A stretch of DNA of 33,734 nt, taken from positions 1-33,734 of the forward strand of contig JANYDF010000067.1 of assembly GCA_025359905.1 (NCBI GenBank), in the 5' to 3' direction. Numbering within the stretch: the first letter of the stretch is position 1; each line of letters starts with the position of its first letter. A program made the position numbers and the translations under genes. Source of the DNA: Rhodospirillales bacterium. GTDB lineage: Bacteria; Pseudomonadota; Alphaproteobacteria; Acetobacterales; Acetobacteraceae. Below, one piece after another: positions 8,063 to 15,864 of the stretch. The notes beneath the pieces were generated by a model. It was not told the origin of the DNA. It saw only the letters and a program-made list of their open reading frames with translations, and did no database searches.

Positions 8063-8770
8063 GTGGACGGTAAGTTCCTGCAAGCCACCGACATCGCGGG
8101 CGGCAGCTTTCTACTGCTGCTGGTGGCCTCCATCGGCGCCAGCGTGTTGCTGTTCCTCGGCACCGGCTGGGTGGACCGGCGCTGGAAGCTGCCGGTGGCG
8201 CTGGCCGGGCTGATCGCGCTGATCGCGGCATTGCATTACTACGAGGCGCGCGCGGTCTGGCAGGGCGCCGGGCAGATGCCGGTGATCTACCGCTACGCCG
8301 CGTGGCTGATCGGCGTGCCGGTGCAAGTCGCCACGGTGTATTTCTTCGCCGGCGCCCTGGCCCCGGTGCCGTCCGGCCTGTTCTGGCGGCTGATCGTGGT
8401 GGCGGTGGGCATGGTGCTGGCGCGCTACATGGGCGAGACCGGGGCGATGAACGCCACGCTCGGCTTCCTGATCGGCATCGTCGGCTGGCTGTATATCCTC
8501 GGCGAATTCTTCTTCGGCCGTCTGGGCGACATCACCGCCAAGAGCGAGCATGAGGCGGCGCAGACCGGCATGTTCTGGCTGCGGCTGATCGCCACCGTGG
8601 GCTGGGCGATCTATCCGCTGTGCTACTTCGTTGCGGCCTTCGCTGGCGGCGTGGACGTGGCCAAGCTGAACATCGTCTACAACCTCGCCGATATCGTCAA
8701 CGAACTGACCTTCGCGCTGGTGGTGCTGACGGCCGCTCTGCGCGACCAGCCGGCGGGGGCAAAGTCATGA
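8063..8770 (+). CDS. Proteorhodopsin-like seven-helix protein lacking the retinal-binding lysine
   Basis: Microbial rhodopsin-family membrane protein, 235 residues, seven hydrophobic segments. Recognition is by helices B-G: HYYEARAVW (58-66), YRYAAWLIGVPVQ (76-88), ARYMGETGAMNATLGFLIGIVGW, GWAIYPLCYF (180-189) and YNLADIVNELTFALVV (206-221). These line up with proteorhodopsin HYMYMR, FRYIDWLLTVPL, GYMGEAG, GWAIYPVGYF and YNLADFVNKILFGL. The Schiff-base lysine is Glu214 (codon GAA at 8702-8704), the proton acceptor Asp is Ala80, and the donor Glu is Thr91. Pocket residues H58, R77, W81, W181, Y184, P185 and D210 remain. GTG start at 8063 with GGAGG 6 nt upstream. It cannot form the normal retinal Schiff base, so light-driven pumping is unlikely; a sensor, scaffold or transporter-partner role is inference. 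Lysine-less opsin relatives are known in fungi. Confidence 0.88.
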   Translation: MDGKFLQATDIAGGSFLLLLVASIGASVLLFLGTGWVDRRWKLPVALAGLIALIAALHYYEARAVWQGAGQMPVIYRYAAWLIGVPVQVATVYFFAGALAPVPSGLFWRLIVVAVGMVLARYMGETGAMNATLGFLIGIVGWLYILGEFFFGRLGDITAKSEHEAAQTGMFWLRLIATVGWAIYPLCYFVAAFAGGVDVAKLNIVYNLADIVNELTFALVVLTAALRDQPAGAKS

Positions 8771-8816
8771 CAATCGCCGGATCTAAGATCACGCGGCAGG
8801 CTGGGAGGGTTTGGGC

Positions 8817-10493
8817 ATGAACGGCGCGGACATTATCGCGATCATTATCCTTGCCGCGATTGTCATCGCGGTCATCGTCTATCTGCTGCACTGGCTGTAC
8901 CGCCGCTCGTCGAAAGACATGAGCTTCGTGCGCACTGGTTTTGGCGGTGAAAAAGTTGTGATGGGCGGCGGCGCGATTGTTTTGCCGATTGTCCACGACG
9001 TGACCGAAGTCAGCATGAACACGCTGCGCCTCGAAGTGCGCCGCGCGCGGGAACGCTCGCTGATCACCAAGGACCGGATGCGCGTCGAGGTGACCGTGGA
9101 ATTTTTCGTCCGCGTGGTGCCGACCGCCGAAGCGGTGGCCGCCGCCGCGCGCACGCTGGGCAGCCGCACGCTGAACCCGGAGAAACTCAAGGAACTGGTC
9201 GAGGGCCGCTTCGTCGACGCCATGGGTATGGCTGCCGCCGAAATGACCATGGAAGAAATGCACGAAAAGCGCGGCAATTACATCAAGGCGGTCAAGGCGC
9301 AGGTCGCCGGTGCCCTGACCCATAACGGCCTGGAACTGGAAGCCGCCTCGCTGACCAGCCTCGACCAGACCGACATGAAGCTGTTCAACCCGGCCAACGC
9401 GTTCGATGCCGAGGGCATGACCAAGCTGACCGAGACCATCGAGAGCCGCCGGAAGAAGCGCAATGACATCGAGCAGGACACGATGATCGCGGTGCGCAAG
9501 AAGAACCTGGAAGCCGAGAAGCTGGCGCTGGATATCGACCGCGAGAGTGAATACTCGCGCTTGGCGCAGGAGCGCGAGGTGGCGATCCGCCGCGCCCAGC
9601 AAAAAGCCGAAGTCGCGCTGGAACGCACCGAGCGCGAGCGCGAGATCGAGGAAGCGCAGATCCGCGCCCGCGAGGACATCGAGAAGTCGCGCATCCGCCA
9701 GGAACGCGAGATCAACGCCGAGCGCATCCAGCGCGAACAGGAAACCGAAACCCAGGAAGTCCAGCGCCGCCGGATGCTGGAGATTGAGGAACAGGAACGC
9801 ATCATCGCGGTGTCGGTGAAGTCGAAGGAACAGTCCGAGGCGCAGGCCGCCGCCGAACACGCGCGCGGCGACGTGGTGCAGGCGCAGGAGCGCGTCACCA
9901 CGATCCGTGAGACGGAGGCGGCCGAGCGGCGCAAGGCGATCGAACTGATCGAAGCCTCGCAGCAGGCCGAGTCCGAAGCGTTGAAGTTGCAGATCGAGGC
10001 GCAGGCCGGCAAGGCCGCTGCTTCCGACCGCGCCGACGCCACCCGCTTGCTCGCGGCCGCCAGCAAGGTGCAGTACGAAACCGACGCCGAGGGCCAGCGC
10101 CTGCTCAACGAGGCCGAAAACATGCGCAGCGACGCCAACCGGCGCAGCAAGCTGCATGTCAAATTGGTGGAAAACCTGCCCGCGATCATCCGCGAGAGCG
10201 TCAAGCCGATGGAGAATATCGAGTCGATCCGCATCCTGCACGTCGATGGTGTGCCGGGGCTGAGCGGCCCGGTGACGGGTGGCGGCGGCGGCGATGGTTC
10301 GCCGCAGATGGATGGCGGGATCGGCGGCGGCAGCCTGTCGGAAAAAGTGGTCAACTCGGCGCTGCGCTACCGCGCCCAGGCGCCATTCGTCGATGCGCTG
10401 TTGCAGGAAATCGGCATGCAGCCGGGGGCGATGAGCACGCTGGTCAACCTGCCGGTGCCGGAACGCCCGAAGCCGCCGAAGGACGCGGGCTAG
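8817..10493 (+). CDS. Flotillin-like SPFH/Band 7 membrane protein
   Basis: Membrane-microdomain scaffold of the flotillin/YqiK type, 558 residues. One N-terminal transmembrane segment (about 5-27, IIAIIILAAIVIAVIVYLL) is followed by an SPFH domain (about 45-200, e.g. FVRTGFGGEKVVMGGGAIVLPIVHDV) and a very long Glu/Ala/Arg-rich coiled coil (about 215-450, repeats of the EREIEEAQIRAREDIE kind). The tail includes a Gly-rich linker (GGGGGDGSPQMDGGIGGGS) and a conserved-looking end (YRAQAPFVDALLQEIGMQPG). The ATG at 8817 is preferred: GGGAGGG lies 7 nt upstream; a TTG two codons earlier is in frame but worse placed. It follows the opsin-like gene by 46 nt and precedes a small membrane protein by 9 nt, so it is part of the same transport operon. 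Flotillins oligomerise and organise membrane protein complexes; a role in clustering these transporters is inference. Confidence 0.92.
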   Translation: MNGADIIAIIILAAIVIAVIVYLLHWLYRRSSKDMSFVRTGFGGEKVVMGGGAIVLPIVHDVTEVSMNTLRLEVRRARERSLITKDRMRVEVTVEFFVRVVPTAEAVAAAARTLGSRTLNPEKLKELVEGRFVDAMGMAAAEMTMEEMHEKRGNYIKAVKAQVAGALTHNGLELEAASLTSLDQTDMKLFNPANAFDAEGMTKLTETIESRRKKRNDIEQDTMIAVRKKNLEAEKLALDIDRESEYSRLAQEREVAIRRAQQKAEVALERTEREREIEEAQIRAREDIEKSRIRQEREINAERIQREQETETQEVQRRRMLEIEEQERIIAVSVKSKEQSEAQAAAEHARGDVVQAQERVTTIRETEAAERRKAIELIEASQQAESEALKLQIEAQAGKAAASDRADATRLLAAASKVQYETDAEGQRLLNEAENMRSDANRRSKLHVKLVENLPAIIRESVKPMENIESIRILHVDGVPGLSGPVTGGGGGDGSPQMDGGIGGGSLSEKVVNSALRYRAQAPFVDALLQEIGMQPGAMSTLVNLPVPERPKPPKDAG

Positions 10494-10502
10494 GTCTGAC
10501 CG

Positions 10503-10940
10503 GTGGCGGACACCTCACCCGCATTGACCGGCGAGAAGGCCACCGAGCATCTCCTCGCGGTGGTGACGCTGTGGGCGGTGTCCGGCGCGTTCGGGCTGGC
10601 GCTGATCCTCAGCGGCTTCCGCGACAGCGCCATCGTGCTCGGCTTGCTCGGCTTCGCCTGCATCATCGCCGGGTTCGTGGCGCATGTCATCGTCAACAAC
10701 GTGTTCGAGACGCGGTTCAGCCAGTTGCAGGTGGTGGCCGGCATGTCCGGCTTCTGCGTCGCGGTGCTGAGTTTCATGGCAAGCTGGCTGCTGGACCCGC
10801 ACTTCGACGTGGCCGGCATCACCATCGGGCTGGGTGGCTTTGCCGGGGTGATCCTGGCGTTCCTGGTCTATCTGGTGGCGATGCACGGGATGCGCGGCGC
10901 GTTTTCCATGTTCCATCGCCGGCGCGCGAGGCTGAGGTAG
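10503..10940 (+). CDS. Small four-helix membrane protein of unknown function
   Basis: Not recognised as a named family. 145 residues with four hydrophobic segments: HLLAVVTLWAVSGAFGLALIL (18-38), AIVLGLLGFACIIAGFVAHVIV (43-64), LQVVAGMSGFCVAVLSFMASWLL (74-96) and ITIGLGGFAGVILAFLVYLVAM (104-125). The C-terminal tail is basic (MFHRRRARLR), predicting a cytoplasmic end. GTG start at 10503, 9 nt after the flotillin stop; no strong ribosome site, so translation may be coupled. It ends 4 nt before the symporter start. Position suggests an accessory subunit of the flotillin/symporter group, but the sequence does not show this. Confidence 0.7.
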   Translation: MADTSPALTGEKATEHLLAVVTLWAVSGAFGLALILSGFRDSAIVLGLLGFACIIAGFVAHVIVNNVFETRFSQLQVVAGMSGFCVAVLSFMASWLLDPHFDVAGITIGLGGFAGVILAFLVYLVAMHGMRGAFSMFHRRRARLR

Positions 10941-10944
10941 TCCG

Positions 10945-12969
10945 GTGCCGAACACCACCATCTGGCTGTTCGCCGGCGTTGCCGCCTACTGGGTATATTG
11001 CCTGTACTGGGGCGTGCGCTCGGCGCAACTGGCCGATAGCTCCAGCCAATTCTTCCTGGCGGACCGGCAACTGCCCGCTTGGGTGTTTGTGCTGGCCGCC
11101 ACTGCCGCCAGTTTCGGCGGCTGGATGTTTCTCGGCCACGGTACGCTGATCTTTCGTGACGGGCTGGCAGCCTCCGAGTTGTCGCTGGGCGCGGTGGCGA
11201 TCCCGCTGACCGGCGTAGTGTTCCTCAAGCGGCAATGGATTCTGGGGCGGCGGTTCGGCTACGTGACGGCGGGCGATCTGTTCGCCGATTACTTCCAAAG
11301 CGAAGGCGCGCGGCTGTTGGTGCTGCTGATCGCCCTGGTGTTCGCGGTGCCGTTCATCGGCCTGCAACTGGCGGCGTCCGGCGACCTGATCGCAAACTTG
11401 TCCGGTGGCACCGTCAACGCCGATGTGGCGATGTGGGTGCTGAGCTTCGTGGTGTTCCTGTATGTCTGCCTCGGCGGCATGCGTGCGGTGGCCTATGTCG
11501 GCACCTTGCAGGCGCTGCTGCTGGCCGCCGGATTGGCCGCGATTGGGCTGCTGGCGTACGGGCGGCTCGGCGGTTTCGGGCCGCTCAATGACTTGCTGGC
11601 CAAACTCGGCGCCACCGCCATCGGGCCTTACGGCAATACCGCGCAGGGCTATAACGGCTGGTTCGTCATCCCGGGCGTGATCCAGTTCACTGCCGGTCTG
11701 GGCCGCGAGACGCCGGTGGGCGGCATCTGGACCGCCGCGATGATCGCCACCTATTGCTTCGCGCTGATGGGCATTCAGGCTGGGCCGGTGTTCACCACTT
11801 GGGCGTTCAGCGCCCGCTCGCCAAAGGGCTTCGCGCCGCAACAGGTCTGGGCCTCGGCGGCGGCGATGGGTTTGGCGCTGCTGTTCTTCGCCGCCGCCGC
11901 CGGACTGGCCGCCCCGTTCCTTGGCGCGTCCGAGGCCACTTCGGCGTTGGCGGTGGGCAACTCGCTAACGCCGGGTCGGTTGAGCGGCCTGATGGGCGGC
12001 TATATCGCCTCGCTCGGCACGGCAGCGCCTTGGTTCGCCGGCCTGCTCGCGGTGTGCGCGCTGGCGGCGATCCAGGCAGTCGCGGCGGGCTACGCGCTGA
12101 CAACTGGCACCATGCTGGCGCGCGACCTGTATGCCCGCCACATGGCCCCGGACGCCGATGACCGCCGCGCGCGCGGGTTCGGCCGCGTCGCGGTCGGCGC
12201 CGTGGTGCTGGCCGCCGTGCTGCTGGCCAGTTTCGCGCCGCTGTCGCAGGCGCAACTCGGCGCGCTGGCGTTGGGCTTCGGCGCGCAACTATGGCCCGCG
12301 TTGGTGGCAATCTGCTGGGTGCGCTGGTTTACGCGGGAGGCGGTGCTGCTCGGCCTGATCGCGGGGCTGGCCGCTGTGGTGCTGACCGAGCCGTTCGGCG
12401 GCGCCTTGGCGCAGTTCTTCGGCGTGGCTTTGCCCTGGGGCCGCTGGCCGTGGACCATCCACTCGGCGGGCTGGGGCATCGCCATTAATATCGCCGTGGT
12501 GCTGCTGGTCTCGGCGCTGACGCAGACCGAGGCTGGCCGCGCTCACCGCGCCCGCTTCCACGACTATCTGCGCGAGGTGGCCAGCCTGGGCGAGGCCAAG
12601 CGCGGCCTGCGTACGGTGGCCTGGACCTTGACGCTCGGCTGGCTGTTCTTCGCCATCGGGCCGGGCGCGCTGCTCGGCAACGACCTGTTCGGCGCGCCGA
12701 ATGCTGGGCTCGCGGGCTGGATTCTCGGCATCCCGTCGCTGTGGGCGTGGCAAATCCTGTGGTGGGCCCTGGGCGTGCTGCTGGTCTGGTTCCTGGCTTA
12801 TAAAATGGAACTGTCGACGACGCCGCGCGCCCGCATCGAGCCAGTGCCAGCCTCCGCCCGCCCGCGCTTGGCGGGCCGCGCGGTGGATGGTGCGGCGGCG
12901 CTGCGGGCGTTCTGGTACGTGGCAGCGTTTGCGGCGCTGCTGGCGGCGGCGAACTGGCTGTTCGGGTAG
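10945..12969 (+). CDS. Sodium:solute symporter (SSF family), long form
   Basis: Secondary transporter of the PutP/PanF/SGLT superfamily, 674 residues with roughly 13-15 hydrophobic segments. Diagnostic stretches: an N-terminal helix (TTIWLFAGVAAYWVYCLYWG), then FFLADRQLPAWVFVLAATAASFGGWMFLGHG (the unwound TM1 region of the fold), GRRFGYVTAGDLFADYF, and SGDLIANLSGGTVNADVAMWVLSFVVFLYVCLGGMRAVAYVGTLQ split over two helices. The core ends near 520. A C-terminal block of about 150 residues adds further membrane segments (LGWLFFAIGPGALLGNDLFG; PSLWAWQILWWALGVLLVWFLAYKMEL; AFWYVAAFAALLAAANWLFG). GTG start at 10945 with GAGG 7 nt upstream. It is last in the operon that begins at 2155. Its presence beside an ABC importer suggests two uptake routes for related substrates, or counter-transport of a product; the substrate is unknown. 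Confidence 0.88.
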   Translation: MPNTTIWLFAGVAAYWVYCLYWGVRSAQLADSSSQFFLADRQLPAWVFVLAATAASFGGWMFLGHGTLIFRDGLAASELSLGAVAIPLTGVVFLKRQWILGRRFGYVTAGDLFADYFQSEGARLLVLLIALVFAVPFIGLQLAASGDLIANLSGGTVNADVAMWVLSFVVFLYVCLGGMRAVAYVGTLQALLLAAGLAAIGLLAYGRLGGFGPLNDLLAKLGATAIGPYGNTAQGYNGWFVIPGVIQFTAGLGRETPVGGIWTAAMIATYCFALMGIQAGPVFTTWAFSARSPKGFAPQQVWASAAAMGLALLFFAAAAGLAAPFLGASEATSALAVGNSLTPGRLSGLMGGYIASLGTAAPWFAGLLAVCALAAIQAVAAGYALTTGTMLARDLYARHMAPDADDRRARGFGRVAVGAVVLAAVLLASFAPLSQAQLGALALGFGAQLWPALVAICWVRWFTREAVLLGLIAGLAAVVLTEPFGGALAQFFGVALPWGRWPWTIHSAGWGIAINIAVVLLVSALTQTEAGRAHRARFHDYLREVASLGEAKRGLRTVAWTLTLGWLFFAIGPGALLGNDLFGAPNAGLAGWILGIPSLWAWQILWWALGVLLVWFLAYKMELSTTPRARIEPVPASARPRLAGRAVDGAAALRAFWYVAAFAALLAAANWLFG

Positions 12970-13199
12970 CGCGGACAGTCGCCGCGAACGACCCACCCGG
13001 CACCGTGGCAGAAGGTCTCAACTGCCTGCACAATCGCCTCGAAATTATCGAAACCGATGTCGGTGTTGGCTTCCAGGCGCGCCGACAGCGCAACCCTAGG
13101 ACCCCGAGCGCAAATCTTGGGGAGATCGTGGAATACATCGATGCGCGTGTCAGCCAGCACGCGTGCGCTGGTGCGGTCGATTTTTCAGGCACCCGCCGC

Positions 13200-14129
13200 T
13201 CAATCGTAAAACCCGCCCGGCGCGTGCTGAAACGTAGCCCACAAATCGGGATCGTGCCCGGTCACGATCATCGCCCCGGTTCGCGCCGCCACGTCCTTCA
13301 GCTTGCGCACCGAGGCGACCGCGTCGACTGACGAGCACACCAAGCCGGGCAGTGCTTTTTCGTTCCAGTGGTCGATGGTGTAGGCGGCATCGACCGCCAG
13401 CAGCACCGGGCCGGTGTTGGGCAGCGTGATCAGGAACGAGGTGTGGCCGACCGAGTGGCCCGGCGTGAAGATCATCTTGATGACGCCGTCGCCGAACACG
13501 TCGAAGAAGTCGGTGTATTCGCCGCCAAGGAACTTCCAGTCGATGCCGCGCTTGTCGAAATCGGCGCGGATATAGGCGCCGGCGGCAAACCAATCCGGCG
13601 AGTAGGCGTATTCGTGCTCGATGCGCTGCACGATGGTGGTGGCGTTCGGGAACCGCCCGCAGGCGCCGGAGTGGTCAAGGTGCAGATGCGATTGCAGCAC
13701 GTATCGCACATCTTCCGGCCGCACGCCGACGCTGCGCGCCTGATCGACGCAATTCTCGCTCGGGTCCATCACCGGGTCGTAGGCGTCGATCACCGCACCC
13801 CAGTGGCCGCGCTTGTCGGTGGCTACTTCCACCGCATTGCCGCCGTCGATCACCACGTTGCCGCGCGGGTGCTTGATGAGGAACCACGGCACCGGGATTT
13901 CAAAATCCTGGCCGTCGCCCTGGTTCATCTTGATGTATTTCAGCTTGGTCTTCAGCGTGCCGGTCTGAAACATGTAGAGCTGCACATCGGAGGTGCGCCG
14001 TTCTGCCGCCGGGCCTTTCGCCACCGAACGCTTCGGCGCGCCGTCGTAGCCGAACTCGACAATCTTGATGCCGCTGGCCCGCTCGGGCCGCTGTTCGCGT
14101 TCCAGCTTGTCGAATTCAATGATTTTCAT
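13200..14129 (-). CDS. AttM/BlcC-like lactonase (metallo-beta-lactamase fold) with a motif-bearing N-terminal extension
   Basis: Zinc lactonase related to N-acyl-homoserine lactonase/gamma-butyrolactonase AttM (BlcC), 309 residues against about 260 for the family. Metal ligands: HLHLDH (148-153), H225 in TPGHSVGH, D247 in AVDAAYT and H292 in VTGHDPD. Family landmarks are also kept: LYMFQTGTLK, MNQGDGQDFEIPVP, VIDGGNAVEVATDKRGHWG and IDHWNEKALPG. Residues 1-47 precede the normal start of the family and contain two motifs, MKIIEF (1-6) and IKIVEFGYDG (21-30), closely resembling motifs in the tail of the ABC ATPase at 3393-5318. ATG at 14129; no strong ribosome site. It is last gene of the minus-strand operon, 135 nt behind the hydrolase. 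It hydrolyses a lactone ring; the true substrate could be a quorum signal, gamma-butyrolactone or a sugar lactone. Confidence 0.9.
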   Translation of the reverse strand: MKIIEFDKLEREQRPERASGIKIVEFGYDGAPKRSVAKGPAAERRTSDVQLYMFQTGTLKTKLKYIKMNQGDGQDFEIPVPWFLIKHPRGNVVIDGGNAVEVATDKRGHWGAVIDAYDPVMDPSENCVDQARSVGVRPEDVRYVLQSHLHLDHSGACGRFPNATTIVQRIEHEYAYSPDWFAAGAYIRADFDKRGIDWKFLGGEYTDFFDVFGDGVIKMIFTPGHSVGHTSFLITLPNTGPVLLAVDAAYTIDHWNEKALPGLVCSSVDAVASVRKLKDVAARTGAMIVTGHDPDLWATFQHAPGGFYD

Positions 14130-14156
14130 GCGTGGCCGTCCATCGAAGCAGCTTGG

Positions 14157-14250
14157 AACCGCAGATGGCGCAGATCGGCGCAGATAAGGGAAGCGCGTAG
14201 CGCCATGCGCCTGCCTCGTCTCATCTGCGCGATCTGCGCCATCTGCGGTT
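14157..14250. repeat. REP-like palindromic element between hydrolase and lactonase genes
   Basis: Two 30-nt arms, 14157-14186 and 14221-14250, are inverted copies differing by an indel and an end base. Each arm is built of three GCAGAT units (AACCGCAGATGGCGCAGATC and onward). The loop of 34 nt holds a small GCGC-N3-GCGC hairpin. It lies inside the 135-nt gap of the minus-strand operon and would form a large RNA hairpin there. There is no T-tract in the minus direction; the T-rich run (14254-14263) lies on the plus-strand side, so it is unlikely to terminate operon transcription. Confidence 0.75.
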
Positions 14251-14264
14251 GCCCTATTTTTCTA

Positions 14265-15119
14265 TTATCCGCCGGTCCGCTCACGGATAATCCGCAGCGC
14301 TTCCTTCAGGTAGATGCGGAATACCGGGTAGTTCTCGCTCATCGGGAAGTGGCCGATGTCGTTCATCTCGATGTACACGCCGCCCTTGATGCGCCGCGCG
14401 GTATTCTCGGTGACGTCCGGCGGCGTCAGGTAGTCGTAGGTGCCGGTCATCATCACCACCGGGCATTTGCGGCCGTCGATATGCTCCAGTTCCTCGCGCA
14501 GATCGTGCTCCACCGAGTAGAAATACAGGTCGCCTTTGAAGGCTTCCGAACCTTGCGTGTAGTAGAACCAGGTTAGCCAGCGGTCCATTTCCGGCGATTG
14601 CGGCGCCATCAAATCCCACACGCCGCTGGCGCACACTTGCGCCGCGTTGGCGTGCGGATGGCGCCACCAATCCAGGAAGAAGCCCGGCGCATGGTCCGCC
14701 GCCTCCACCGGGATCACCGCGCGGAAGCGGTCCGGGCGGCGCAGTGCGAGTTGCAGCGCCACGTTGCCGCCGAACGACGAGCCCATGAAAATCGGATCTT
14801 TCAAGCCCAGCGCATCGGCCAGCTTGACGATGAAGTTCACGTAGTGCTCGGCGGTGAGCTTGTACTCGGTCTTCCACCACTCGCTGTTGTGCGGCGGGTC
14901 GGACTTGCCGTGGCGCGGCAGGTCGTAGGCGATCACGTTGTAGTTCTTGGTGATCTCCTCGTCTTCCAGCAGGCCGCGCCATTGGTGGTTGTGGCAGCCG
15001 GCGGTGTGCTGGCACAGCAGCGGCGTGCCGCGGCCGTTGTGCAGGTAGAACACCTTGTATTCCATGCCGTCCACGTCGATCGTGACGTAGCGGCCGGTGA
15101 CAGGGGAGTGACGCGCCAT
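14265..15119 (-). CDS. Alpha/beta hydrolase
   Basis: Alpha/beta-hydrolase fold enzyme, 284 residues, typical length. The nucleophile elbow is GSSFG with Ser115; the acid is probably Asp229 (TGTYDYLTPPD) and the base His257 (NDIGHFPMSE). The oxyanion region is LLCQHTAGCHNHQW and the strand-4 motif is YDLPRHGKSDPP. Resembles C-C hydrolases, haloperoxidases and esterases of small-molecule catabolism; the cap is Trp-rich (FFLDWWRHPHANAAQ). The ATG at 15119 is chosen over longer in-frame extensions because AGGAG sits 6 nt upstream and extension would overlap the SCP2-like gene. It lies 20 nt behind that gene and before the lactonase, so the three are probably co-transcribed. The substrate may be the ester or lactone form of whatever the ABC system imports; that is inference. 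Confidence 0.88.
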   Translation of the reverse strand: MARHSPVTGRYVTIDVDGMEYKVFYLHNGRGTPLLCQHTAGCHNHQWRGLLEDEEITKNYNVIAYDLPRHGKSDPPHNSEWWKTEYKLTAEHYVNFIVKLADALGLKDPIFMGSSFGGNVALQLALRRPDRFRAVIPVEAADHAPGFFLDWWRHPHANAAQVCASGVWDLMAPQSPEMDRWLTWFYYTQGSEAFKGDLYFYSVEHDLREELEHIDGRKCPVVMMTGTYDYLTPPDVTENTARRIKGGVYIEMNDIGHFPMSENYPVFRIYLKEALRIIRERTGG

Positions 15120-15139
15120 GTCTGGCTCCTCGCGAATGA

Positions 15140-15529
15140 TTAGACGGGCACGCCGCTTTTGCGCAGCAACTCGAACTGCACGGTGAAATTCCGCAGATTC
15201 TGCATCAGCACCAGCAGATTGCCTTCCAGCTTCAGATCCTGGCGGAAACTGGCGGCCCAGATGCCGTGGAACATCGGGCGCGGCACCGGCTGGCCGAATT
15301 CGCGCCAGGTTTGCGCGCTGGCGCGCAGCGCGAAATCGTAGGCGTCCATCGGGGCCGGGTTGATGTTGATGTGCTTGACCTTGCCGTCGTGCATGTCGAT
15401 GATGACCTTGCGGTCGGTCATGTCCCACATGTAGGTGCAGGTGTAGTACTTGCCCATCGCGGCAATGGTCTGGTCATTGTCGGTCAGGCTCTTGAACTTG
15501 TTTGCCCAACTCTTGATCTCGACTGCCAT
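15140..15529 (-). CDS. SCP2-like (sterol carrier domain) small protein
   Basis: 129-residue soluble protein. The second half resembles the SCP-2 fold: VIIDMHDGKVKHININPAPMDAYDFALRAS, TWREFGQPVPRPMFHG and LKLEGNLLVLMQNLRNF, the position where SCP2 domains read GkLkieGD. SCP2 domains bind hydrophobic ligands such as acyl-CoAs or lipids. ATG at 15529 with GAGGA just upstream. It is the first gene of the minus-strand operon, followed 20 nt later by the alpha/beta hydrolase. The leader between it and the operator at 15785-15820 is about 255 nt. Role in the pathway (carrier for a hydrophobic lactone or ester) is inference; family assignment is from pattern only. Confidence 0.65.
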   Translation of the reverse strand: MAVEIKSWANKFKSLTDNDQTIAAMGKYYTCTYMWDMTDRKVIIDMHDGKVKHININPAPMDAYDFALRASAQTWREFGQPVPRPMFHGIWAASFRQDLKLEGNLLVLMQNLRNFTVQFELLRKSGVPV

Positions 15530-15864
15530 CGCGTCCTCTTTTCATGCCCCAATTCTTACGCCCGCGTTCTCACGCTCCGGGTGTTCGGGCGGCCGTGTGT
15601 AAGCCTTGCGAGCCGCGTCAAGGATTTCGGCGTTTCCCGCCGTGCCGTCCTTGGCTATCGTCTCCCCATCCTGTCTACCTATTCCGTCTGCCCCCGTCCC
15701 TTGGGGAACACTCCTCGTTTTGCGCGGCCAGCGCCACTTTGTGGCTTGCTGGAAGACCCGCCATCGGCAAATCTGCGGGCAAGCGTTCAGCATACTGAAA
15801 GCCAATCACTAGATTGAACTGTCGCATTCGGGCTTGAGACCCGTCAAGAGGGCAGGAGCCCGGC
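15530..15864. other. Divergent intergenic region between the lactonase operon and the IclR gene
   Basis: 335 nt without a convincing gene. It holds the two-part operator (15785-15820) at its right end and the IclR ribosome site (AGGAG, 15854-15858). Short frames exist on both strands across 15542-15805 but none has a ribosome site or recognisable product. The stretch 15530-15785 would be the long leader of the minus-strand operon if transcription starts at the operator; no clear promoter boxes were found. Confidence 0.5.
15785..15820 (-). promoter_or_regulatory. Two-part IclR-type operator, second copy
   Basis: On the plus strand: GTTCAG-CATA-CTGAA (15785-15799) followed by CAATC-ACTA-GATTG (15803-15816) and ending in AGATTGAACT (15811-15820). 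Both inverted repeats have 5-bp arms and 4-nt spacers, and their centres are 17 bp apart. Read on the minus strand it matches 2004-2039 exactly in the 10-mer AGTTCAATCT, in the TTCAG-N4-CTGAAC palindrome and in the 11-nt gap between them. It begins about 45 nt before the IclR start codon and 256 nt before the SCP2-like gene, so it suits both autoregulation and control of the hydrolase/lactonase operon. Confidence 0.75.

Noticed and set aside
8767-8820. Possible 17-codon peptide (ATG at 8767) between opsin-like and flotillin genes
   Set aside because: Overlaps the opsin stop by ATGA but encodes nothing recognisable, and the strong ribosome site at 8803-8809 serves the flotillin ATG.
12970-13199. 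Protein-like frame on the minus strand (around 12960-13160, reading LADTRIDVFHDLPKIC and onward) and an antisense frame from 13005 on the plus strand
   Set aside because: No ribosome site, no recognised family, and both frames run into neighbouring genes in the wrong phase. It might be a gene remnant at the junction of the two convergent operons, but the sequence alone does not support listing it.
15542-15805. Small minus-strand frame of 87 codons before the SCP2-like gene, and plus-strand frames across the same stretch
   Set aside because: They overlap the operator, have no ribosome site and give no recognisable product; treated as intergenic leader.
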